From Candidatus Woesearchaeota archaeon (GTDB lineage: Archaea; Nanobdellota; Nanobdellia; Woesearchaeales; UBA583), in assembly GCA_023898345.1 (NCBI GenBank), contig CP060218.1, forward strand, positions 930,001-994,000: a stretch of DNA of 64,000 bases, given 5' to 3'. How positions within the stretch are numbered: the first letter of the stretch is position 1; each line of letters starts with the position of its first letter. Below, piece by piece: positions 57,689 through 64,000 of this stretch. The notes under the pieces were generated by a model, which was given only the letters and a program-made list of their open reading frames with translations, was not told the origin of the DNA and ran no database searches. Both the position numbers and the translations under genes were made by a program.

Positions 57689-59014
57689 ATGAAAGCAAAA
57701 AGTGATATTCTAGGAACAGAAAAAATTCCCAAACTTCTTTTGAAGATGTCAGCACCAGCAGTTGTTGGAATGCTTGTCATGACACTGTACAACATTGTCG
57801 ACTCCATTTTTATCGGACACAAAGTTGGTGCTCTTGGCTTAGGTGCTGTCGGTGTAGTCTTCCCCCTCATCATGCTTGTTGTCGCTTTATCCATGGGATT
57901 TGGAATAGGAGCTTCCTCAATCATCTCTCGAAAATTAGGAGAAAAAGACAAAGAACACGCACAAAAAGTTTTCGGGAATTTTCTTTCAGCCTTACTTCTC
58001 ATCTCCTTTCTTTTCAGTCTTTTTGGAGTTCTCTTTATTGACAAACTCATCTATCTCTTAGGAAGTTCAGATAGCATCTTTCCCTACGCCAAACAATACT
58101 TACTCCCCTTGCTTTTTGGACTAAGCTTCCAAATTATCTCTGCATCTCTGACAAACATCGTACGAAGTGTAGGAAGCGCAAAAACAGCTATGATTTCTAT
58201 GATTTTAGGTTCACTCACAAACCTTGTCCTTGATTATCTTTTTCTTTTTGTCTTCAATTTTGGAATTGCTGGAGCAGCGTACGCAACAGTTATTTCTCAA
58301 CTTCTTTCATCTCTCTTTCTCATCTTTTATTTCCTCAAAAAAAATAGCGAACTGCGTCTTCAACTTCTTCCCTTTAACATCCCCATTCTCAAATCTATTT
58401 TCATCATAGGATTCCCCTCCTTCATCAGACAAAGTTCTATGAGCGTAGCTGGAATTATCATCAATCACATACTTCTGAGACTTGGAGGAGATATGGCGCT
58501 CTCAGCATACACAATAGCATTCAGAATAATGATGGTTCTCGTCCTTCCAGCAATGGGCATCATGCAAGGTTCACAACCAATCATAGGATACAACTACGGA
58601 GCAAAAAAACTTGACAGAGTTAAACACACGCTCATGCTTTCCATCATCTCTTCAACTGCCATAGTCTTCATAAGTTTCCTCTTCATATTTTTCTTTCCTG
58701 AATTGTGCATCAATCTTTTCACAAAAGACAGTGAACTCATTTCTTTCACCTCTCATGCACTTACCCTCATCATTCTAAGCTCACCATTAATTGGGTTTCA
58801 GTTCATGGTACAAGGATATTTTCAAGCAATAGGAAAAGCAAAAGAAGCACTGATTTTGTCGATGATGCGCCAAGTCATCTGTCTCATCCCTCTCCTGTTT
58901 ATCTTCCCCATTCTTTTCGGACTTAATGGAGTGTGGATTGCATATCCTGTCTCTGACATCATCAGTTCGACAGTAACGGCCATCCTACTAAGAAAAGAAC
59001 TACAAATAATGTAA
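57689..59014 (+). CDS. MATE-family multidrug/cation antiporter
   Basis: A 441-residue transporter with about twelve helices in two MatE repeats. The N-terminal KLLLKMSAPAVVGMLVMTLYN and IVDSIFIGHKVGALGLGAV are typical, as are SMGFGIGASSIISRKLGEKD and the second-half GIMQGSQPIIGYNYGAKK. It exports cationic drugs or metabolites, driven by Na+ or H+. TATA-like TTTTTAAAC (about 57657-57664) is 28 nt upstream of the ATG. It stands as a single gene. Confidence 0.94.
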   Translation: MKAKSDILGTEKIPKLLLKMSAPAVVGMLVMTLYNIVDSIFIGHKVGALGLGAVGVVFPLIMLVVALSMGFGIGASSIISRKLGEKDKEHAQKVFGNFLSALLLISFLFSLFGVLFIDKLIYLLGSSDSIFPYAKQYLLPLLFGLSFQIISASLTNIVRSVGSAKTAMISMILGSLTNLVLDYLFLFVFNFGIAGAAYATVISQLLSSLFLIFYFLKKNSELRLQLLPFNIPILKSIFIIGFPSFIRQSSMSVAGIIINHILLRLGGDMALSAYTIAFRIMMVLVLPAMGIMQGSQPIIGYNYGAKKLDRVKHTLMLSIISSTAIVFISFLFIFFFPELCINLFTKDSELISFTSHALTLIILSSPLIGFQFMVQGYFQAIGKAKEALILSMMRQVICLIPLLFIFPILFGLNGVWIAYPVSDIISSTVTAILLRKELQIM

Positions 59015-59054
59015 AGATTTTTATCAAACTTCTCAAGGAAAATGGAAAAAACTA

Positions 59055-59738
59055 CTAATAATATTTATCCAAGTATTCTTCTAAATCCTTTTCAGGAATT
59101 CCCGTAGAAATTAACGCTTTTTGGAGGGCTTCTCTTGAAAATTCACTGCGATATTTTTCAATGTAAGCTTTTGCATGCTTTTCATTTTCCCCTAGGTTTT
59201 CTTCAGTTTCAAGCTTTCTTTCCTCTTTTGTAGGTACCTCACTTTGTACCTCATCCCCTTCTTGCCATTGCTCTGCTGGGAGATACTTAAGGATAATTTC
59301 TCCTCTTGCAACTTTATTGTATATTCTCTGAAAGTAAAGTGACCCAAGAGGGGGAAAAATTCCAAGCAATACTGCACCAGAAAAGCCAGAAACTTTTCCC
59401 GTAACTGTTTGCGCAACATGTGAATACAAGAAAACGTAGATAAAATACCAAATGTATAAAGGAATAAAACTCCACAAAAGCAAGGACTGTAAAGCATTCG
59501 TTGCTGCACCTTTTGCAATCTCAGGAAGAAAATCTAAGAGAAAGTACACTCCATACATCCCAATTGCAAAAAGAAAAATCTGAAAACAAGTTTGAGGATT
59601 TGGTGCTTGAGGATAATAGAGTTTCAACTCTCTATTACTTTGATATAGCCAAAAAAAAGAATACAGGAATCCGCTAATGAAACCTAAAAAACCTAGCACT
59701 GCAAGAGATCGCAATGAAAAGCCTTTCTTAACATCCAT
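59055..59738 (-). CDS. Membrane protein with a C-terminal helical module
   Basis: A 227-residue protein with four helices (about residues 11-30, 47-66, 79-108 and 118-140; DUF-like). A charged cytosolic tail follows and ends in AKAYIEKYRSEFSREALQK plus ALISTGIPEKDLEEYLDKYY. The same 40-residue module ends the surface protein at 14236-15486. The module looks like a small three-helix bundle with a G-x-P turn, and may bind a common cytosolic partner. The gene stands alone; its 3' end lies 40 bp from the convergent MATE stop. Function is unknown. Confidence 0.65.
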   Translation of the reverse strand: MDVKKGFSLRSLAVLGFLGFISGFLYSFFWLYQSNRELKLYYPQAPNPQTCFQIFLFAIGMYGVYFLLDFLPEIAKGAATNALQSLLLWSFIPLYIWYFIYVFLYSHVAQTVTGKVSGFSGAVLLGIFPPLGSLYFQRIYNKVARGEIILKYLPAEQWQEGDEVQSEVPTKEERKLETEENLGENEKHAKAYIEKYRSEFSREALQKALISTGIPEKDLEEYLDKYY

Positions 59739-59794
59739 ATGAAAAATTTCACAGGGGAGTATTTAACACTTATTCTTTTCGCCAGAGTAATAAA

Positions 59795-59867
59795 TAAAGA
59801 AATCGCTGAAATATGCCTATCCCAATCGGAGCAGAGCTGCGAGGTATAATACTCAGCTAAGGAATTA
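59795..59867 (+). repeat. Structured repeat M2, copy c (short form)
   Basis: A 73-bp version that keeps the left block TAAAGAAATCGCTGAAATAT and the right block GTATAATACTCAGCTAAGGAAT. The centre is lost, apparently through recombination between the two AGAGCT motifs. The fused centre still pairs (TCG-G-AGC with GCT-G-CGA). The right end reaches the stop codon of the minus-strand oxidoreductase gene, as copy a does with its neighbour. Confidence 0.82.
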
Positions 59868-60563
59868 AATAAATTTTTCGTGATGGATTTGCGCTTTATC
59901 CATTCCAAGTTCAAGAAGTTTCTTTGTTGCTTCTTCAACCATGATGGGAAGACCACAAATATAAACTTCGCTTTGGGTAATATCAATGACTTCAAAATTA
60001 TCTTGGACATGCCCTTTACGCCCATTCCACTCCTCTGTCGGCCGCGAAACTAGAGGAAAAAATCGAAAATTTGGAAATTTTCCTGCAAGTTCTTCAAATT
60101 CTGATTTATACAATAATTCTCCTTCGTACCGGCAACCAAAGATGAGAGAAATTTCTGTCTCGGAGTTTTTCTCCAATAAATCCTTTATCATAGAACGAAA
60201 AGGCGTTATTCCTGTCCCTGTTCCAATAAATACAAGTTTTTCTTTGCTAGCTTTGTCTAAGGTAAACAATCCAAAGGGACCTCGAATCAAAGCCTTATCC
60301 CCAACTTTTTTCTGAAAGAGAGAGGGAGTAAATCTTCCAGACTCTACGAGTTTTATACAGAGTTCAAGTTTTTTTTTTGAACCTGGCGAAGAACAAATTG
60401 AATAGGGTTTCATAAGGTGCTGTCCTTCATGTTCTATCATTAAATTCACAAACTGACCTGCCTTAAAGTCTATCTCTTTATCAAGTTCAAGAACAAAGTG
60501 CTTTACGCTTGGACTCAACTTTTCAATCTGAACAAATGTTCCTTCGTATTGTGGAATTGCCAT
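59865..60563 (-). CDS. Ferredoxin-NADP+ reductase-like flavoprotein
   Basis: A 232-residue FNR-fold oxidoreductase. The FAD domain spans 1-95, with LMKPYSICSSPG in the position of the R-x-Y-S motif (Lys for Arg), and GAKTLIRGPFG-like KALIRGPFGLF. The NAD(P) domain has FIGTGTGITPFRSMI, LIFGCRYEGELLY and the late VYICGLPIMVEEATKKL. It moves electrons between NAD(P)H and a flavin or iron-sulfur partner. There is no C-terminal [2Fe-2S] cysteine cluster. TATA-like CTTATAAAAG is about 25 nt upstream. The stop codon touches repeat M2. The physiological partner is not known. Confidence 0.88.
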   Translation of the reverse strand: MAIPQYEGTFVQIEKLSPSVKHFVLELDKEIDFKAGQFVNLMIEHEGQHLMKPYSICSSPGSKKKLELCIKLVESGRFTPSLFQKKVGDKALIRGPFGLFTLDKASKEKLVFIGTGTGITPFRSMIKDLLEKNSETEISLIFGCRYEGELLYKSEFEELAGKFPNFRFFPLVSRPTEEWNGRKGHVQDNFEVIDITQSEVYICGLPIMVEEATKKLLELGMDKAQIHHEKFI

Positions 60564-60629
60564 AAAAAGCTGACCTTAAACTCTTTTATAAGTTTTTACA
60601 AGTAAAGAAAAAAATACTCTGAAAACTCT

Positions 60630-61091
60630 CTATTTTATAACTAAAACTTTTGCAACGGGATCACATCTGAGCTGAATAAGCTTCCTCCCTGAAATAGTAG
60701 TTACTTGAACTTCGTTTTTCCCCCCACACTCTTCATTCGAGGCTGTATGCACACCCAAAGTCTGACACAAACCCCACTTCACCACTTTTTCTTGCACTGT
60801 GTCCTGAGATAACTCTGCCGCAACATCATTGTCCATTCCACTAAACATCATTGCTTTTGTTTTTTCAACTTCTCCAAAACCACAAGATTTCCAAAGTTCT
60901 ACTGCTTCCTGTACTACGGTTTTTAGATCAGAATCTTCTAACCCACGTTCGGTCTTCCCATCAGGTGAGATAACTTCTCGAACGCTATGATAGAAGCCTG
61001 TGTAATCAATGTCAAAAATAAAAGATAAAATCAGAACTCCAACAATAATTGAGAAAAAGAACCAAAGTACTGTGTCAATAGTGAAATCCAT
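60630..61091 (-). CDS. Membrane-anchored protein of unknown function
   Basis: A 153-residue protein. I start at the ATG 61091 (MDFTIDTV), 25 nt from TATA-like ATTTTAAAG (about 61113-61121). One N-terminal helix (VLWFFFSIIVGVLILSFIF) is followed by an ectodomain with four cysteines (LWKSCGFGE, WGLCQTLGV, NEECGGKN, QLRCDPVAK). The topology resembles small pilin-like or secreted proteins of the cluster at 19-25 kb. No family is recognised. Confidence 0.65.
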   Translation of the reverse strand: MDFTIDTVLWFFFSIIVGVLILSFIFDIDYTGFYHSVREVISPDGKTERGLEDSDLKTVVQEAVELWKSCGFGEVEKTKAMMFSGMDNDVAAELSQDTVQEKVVKWGLCQTLGVHTASNEECGGKNEVQVTTISGRKLIQLRCDPVAKVLVIK

Positions 61092-61221
61092 ATGTGTTAA
61101 CACTCCAATGTCTTTAAAATATTTATGTCTTACTTGTAAGTATTAAATAAAAAAAGAAAGAAAAATTAGTACTCAATGTAACGCTAAGGCACAGCTTTGA
61201 CAGTTAGAGAAATAGGAAATC

Positions 61222-61677
61222 CTACCTAGAATTTTGTGGGCCTCTCTGCATCGAAGAATTAGAAGTTTTTGCTGCTGGAACAATAGGATCATAGCCGCCA
61301 CCAGCACTTTCTTTTAAAACATCAACAACCTCCTCTAAGATTTCAACTGTTGATTTGAGGAGCGTGAGAATTGCTTCATTGCGCATTAAAGCAGCATGAA
61401 CTTTCTGCATGTCCTGCTCATACTTCCTTACATAAGTATCTACTTTAGTTTCTAAAGCTACCCTTGAATCTGCCTGATCCTTTGAAAGTTTACTAACCTT
61501 GTTGTTAATAAGATTGAGTCCATCTATCACAATGTGAAATTTCTCTTCGAGAGGAGCCATATCCACAGATGCAGAAGCTCCCCCCCTACCATCTATTTGC
61601 TGATTAAGAGCTTCAATAGTAGTTGCTAGAATCTTCAAGTTTTCAACCATATCTTCATCCTTCTTGGATGCTGCCAT
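61222..61677 (-). CDS. Coiled-coil protein of unknown function
   Basis: A 151-residue soluble protein. Long amphipathic helices (MVENLKILATTIEALNQQI, KVSKLSKDQADSRVALETKV, LTLLKSTVEILEEVVDVLKE) are broken by a glycine/alanine linker (GRGGASASV) and end in a flexible Ser/Asn/Gln tail. There is no cysteine and no membrane segment. TATA-like ATATTAAATAC (about 61703-61712) is about 28 nt upstream. It is probably a structural or scaffold protein; nothing more can be said. Confidence 0.6.
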   Translation of the reverse strand: MAASKKDEDMVENLKILATTIEALNQQIDGRGGASASVDMAPLEEKFHIVIDGLNLINNKVSKLSKDQADSRVALETKVDTYVRKYEQDMQKVHAALMRNEAILTLLKSTVEILEEVVDVLKESAGGGYDPIVPAAKTSNSSMQRGPQNSR

Positions 61678-61767
61678 AGAATTTTATTTTAAGATGAAGT
61701 ATTTAATATTTCTTTGCTCCTTTTAAGAAGTAATTAAGAATTTCTCTGCGCTTTCTCTTCTTCCTTC

Positions 61768-63414
61768 TTAGCTAGTATAGCTCTTATGCAGTTTTTCTTG
61801 CTTTTTCACAATAAAAAAAAGAACAAAATACAGTGCAACACTTAGTAATGCATAAAGAAGTGTTAGTAGAAACGCAAAAAAAAGAAGGTTTGCAACGGCT
61901 TGCAATAAAGGGAGTTGTCCTAAAAATTCAGTATTAAGATCAACAGTGCTCGGCAAAGCCAAAGAAAGAAGGCTTGCAAAAACTCCTCCGGCTACTAACC
62001 AAAGCACAAGTCCATTCCCTACAAGCGCCCATAAGCTCCCCACAACATTTTTTTTGACAAGCTCGTACGTCAAAGCCAGGGGTTCTTTGTGGAGTCCGAC
62101 AACTGAAAAATGAAGAAAAAGGAAAAGAAAGGCCAGAAGTAAAAAAAAGATATACAAGAAAAGAAAAAATAACCAAAAGGAACCCGAATCAAAAATTTTT
62201 TTCTCAAGTTTTGCGATTGTTGAGATTGAATCAAGAGCCTTTGTTGAAACGGGTAACTCAATCTCACCATCTTCTCCCAGACTTGAAAGCGCAACATCGT
62301 ATGAGGACATAAGAATGTACTCACACATCTGATCATCTTTCAAAAATAAATCTGAATTACAATCACTACGCATCTGTTCCAGACTGTGAACTCTTGTCGA
62401 AAGGTTGTCTGAAAAAAGATCATAGGAACCCAAATTTTGATATTCTGGCGGAATTAATCCTTTTACTGACGCTAAAGGCAAAGGAAAATCTTCAAAGTCA
62501 GAGCCCAAAGAAGAATGAATTGCGGAAAGAAGAATGTCAAGAATTAAAGAACGTGTCTCATAGGAAACTGCGGGATTAAATCCAAGATCTGTCCAAATTC
62601 TAAGAGAATCTTCTTCACTAAGTTGAGCAATTTTTACAGAAAGAGTTTGTGTTCTTTCATAAGTTATAAGAGTAATATGGGCTTCAGGATTAACATCATA
62701 AACAGAGGCCAATAAAGATGCATCAAGGGTTGAAAAAAGATCTTCGGGAATTTGTGATTCAACAATTTCTTTTAATGAAGAAAGTGGAATTCCTGACTCT
62801 AACACAGCAGGATACGACGAAGAAAGAGAATCATACAAAAATGTAATGAGAAGTTTCCCTAACAGAACATTATTCTCAACACTTCCAAGTTTAATTCCAA
62901 AGGTATTAAGCAGAAGTCCCGCTTGCTCTGGACTAAGATTCTTTGCAGAAAAAATAAGCTTTGATGGATTCTCTCCAGTTAATAACAATACTTCTTGGCC
63001 TTCGTCTATTTGAGTTTGCTCTTTGATAAGGTCATCAAGCTGACTTACGAGGATGGTATCAATGCTTCCTTGAACTGAACTTGCTAATTCATGTGAATGA
63101 AGTTGTAAGGACAAAAGAAAAAAAGAAAAACTCAAAAAAAGAAGAGCTAGCGAAATCGCCGAACTGCTAAAATAAGTAAGACTTTGTTTTCCATGGAGAG
63201 CAACTTTGAAACAGATGTATGTGAAAAAAAGCAGGAGTGTTCCAGAAGAAAGCAAAGAAAGAAGAGGGGAAAAAAATTCCATGGGATCTAAGCCCGAATC
63301 TTGAATAAAAAAATCAAAGCTTAAAAGATGTACAAATAATATCCTCAAAAGAAAAAAAAGAAAGATGAGGCCAAATGCAGCAAAGGTGATTCTGATAATT
63401 GATTCTTTTCTCAT
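61768..63414 (-). CDS. Large membrane protein with a central extracytoplasmic domain
   Basis: A 548-residue protein. About three helices at the N-terminus (residues 8-30, 47-67, 80-103) are followed by a soluble segment of roughly 290 residues (about 104-400) and then three helices (about 408-432, 455-478, 500-530). The soluble part is Ser/Leu-rich with a pair of late cysteines (SDCNSDLFLKDDQMCEYIL). The C-terminus is basic. The plan, paired membrane bundles around a large outside domain, recalls exporter or sensor proteins, but no family motif is evident. It may be transcribed with the AI-2E-type gene 40 bp upstream. Confidence 0.65.
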   Translation of the reverse strand: MRKESIIRITFAAFGLIFLFFLLRILFVHLLSFDFFIQDSGLDPMEFFSPLLSLLSSGTLLLFFTYICFKVALHGKQSLTYFSSSAISLALLFLSFSFFLLSLQLHSHELASSVQGSIDTILVSQLDDLIKEQTQIDEGQEVLLLTGENPSKLIFSAKNLSPEQAGLLLNTFGIKLGSVENNVLLGKLLITFLYDSLSSSYPAVLESGIPLSSLKEIVESQIPEDLFSTLDASLLASVYDVNPEAHITLITYERTQTLSVKIAQLSEEDSLRIWTDLGFNPAVSYETRSLILDILLSAIHSSLGSDFEDFPLPLASVKGLIPPEYQNLGSYDLFSDNLSTRVHSLEQMRSDCNSDLFLKDDQMCEYILMSSYDVALSSLGEDGEIELPVSTKALDSISTIAKLEKKIFDSGSFWLFFLFLYIFFLLLAFLFLFLHFSVVGLHKEPLALTYELVKKNVVGSLWALVGNGLVLWLVAGGVFASLLSLALPSTVDLNTEFLGQLPLLQAVANLLFFAFLLTLLYALLSVALYFVLFFIVKKQEKLHKSYTS

Positions 63415-63454
63415 TTTTGAAATCTGGTTCTTCTGTCCTGTAAAAACATTCTTC

Positions 63455-64000
63455 TTATTCCTTTAATTCGAAATACTCCTTCACATATTGAAGAAGAATG
63501 GATGTGATGGAAATGATGATTGGTCCAACCACAATACCTATCAAACCAAAGGCAAAAGTTCCTCCTATAAACCCTACGAAAACTAAGGGAGGTGAAATAG
63601 TTTCCTTATCACTCATGAGGTGTGGTCGTAGGAAATTATCAACAACACTTATAATAAAGGTTCCATAAATCAGAAGTCCGACCCCCCCAAATGTTGATCC
63701 ACTCACAACCATGAACAGTCCGACTGGAACCCAAACTAGTGGTGTTCCGATGTAAGGAATGAGTGAAGTAATGAGTGTAATAAAGGTAATAATGAGAATA
63801 TTTGGAGCTCCGAATACAAGATAACCTAAGAAAGCCACTGCTGTTTGAATGAGGCCTGTCAAAAAATATCCCCTAAAAAGTACATTGAGATTTTTCTGAA
63901 TATTTCTAAGGATGGCATTTTGTCTTGCCATGCTAATTGGAATATAATCATTGAAAATCTTGAATAAACTTTTATTGTAAATTAAAATGTAGTAGCTTAT
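63455..64000 (-). CDS. AI-2E (PerM) family transporter, 5' part outside the window
   Basis: The minus-strand frame is open through the right edge; the internal ATG at 63931 is not the start, since in-frame coding continues upstream (LIYNKSLFKIFNDYIPISM). About 181 C-terminal residues are seen out of the usual 330-370. The conserved AI-2E domain is clear: GYFLTGLIQTAVAFLGYLVF, TLITSLIPYIGTPLVWVPVG, DNFLRPHLMSDKETISPPLV and FGLIGIVVGPIIISI. Members export small molecules or act as Na+/H+ antiporters; the substrate is unknown. It is followed by the membrane protein at 61768. Confidence 0.9.
   Translation of the reverse strand: MSYYILIYNKSLFKIFNDYIPISMARQNAILRNIQKNLNVLFRGYFLTGLIQTAVAFLGYLVFGAPNILIITFITLITSLIPYIGTPLVWVPVGLFMVVSGSTFGGVGLLIYGTFIISVVDNFLRPHLMSDKETISPPLVFVGFIGGTFAFGLIGIVVGPIIISITSILLQYVKEYFELKE

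Overview
The window reads as a piece of an archaeal chromosome, probably from a DPANN lineage of the Woesearchaeota/Pacearchaeota type. This is inferred from gene content and was not tested by phylogeny. Archaeal markers are a membrane-anchored LonB protease, full-length Hef helicase-nuclease, TrmY, a Taw1/TYW1-type wyosine enzyme, a GT3 glycogen synthase, a NadM-type domain and double-domain Lrp regulators. Many start codons lie 23-30 nt downstream of a TATA-like box, the pattern of leaderless archaeal transcripts, and I used this to choose several starts. The DNA is AT-rich and gene-dense.

Layout. 1-3.6 kb: a large secreted subtilisin-like protease running off the left edge. 3.9-6.4 kb: a membrane-anchored unknown, rubredoxin plus peroxiredoxin, and a membrane protein paired with a winged-helix protein. 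6.4-6.8 kb: tRNA-Thr(UGU) with three 95-bp tandem repeats that carry its 3' end. 7.9-9.2 kb: ftsZ behind a hairpin-rich leader. 9.2-18.6 kb: unknown proteins, a double Lrp regulator, scpA, a surface protein and lonB. 18.6-25.3 kb: a uracil-DNA glycosylase without the usual Fe-S cysteines, then a minus-strand cluster of secreted or pilin-like proteins around an M64-like metalloprotease. 25.5-27.9 kb: trmY, a small secreted protein and a CaCA antiporter. 27.9-33.6 kb: an NrtR-like regulator facing a four-gene NAD salvage operon (pncB, pncA, NadM-Nudix fusion, nadE) with palindromic sites in its leader. 33.6-35.6 kb: a Nudix hydrolase, a YbaK-type deacylase and rlmH. 35.6-40.8 kb: glycogen synthesis and debranching. 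41-44.4 kb: rlmE and hef. 44.5-53.7 kb: a glmM-glmU-glmS operon for UDP-GlcNAc whose glmS 3' end has taken up two gene cassettes. 53.8-55.2 kb: two repeat elements and a PemK/MazF toxin-antitoxin operon. 55.2-64 kb: serS, a Taw1-type enzyme, a MATE transporter, a flavin reductase, small membrane or coiled-coil proteins and a truncated AI-2E family transporter.

The most unusual structure is the glmS 3' region. Three directly repeated copies of the glmS tail (one decayed, one nearly intact, one in the live gene) alternate with a lone aminotransferase and with a four-gene AT-rich cassette (winged-helix methyltransferase, orotate-PRTase-like protein, HAD phosphatase, isochorismatase-like protein). 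This is what serial Campbell-type integrations at the end of glmS would leave. I also find three families of non-coding repeats with conserved secondary structure. One has three copies, two of which start exactly at the stop codon of a minus-strand gene.
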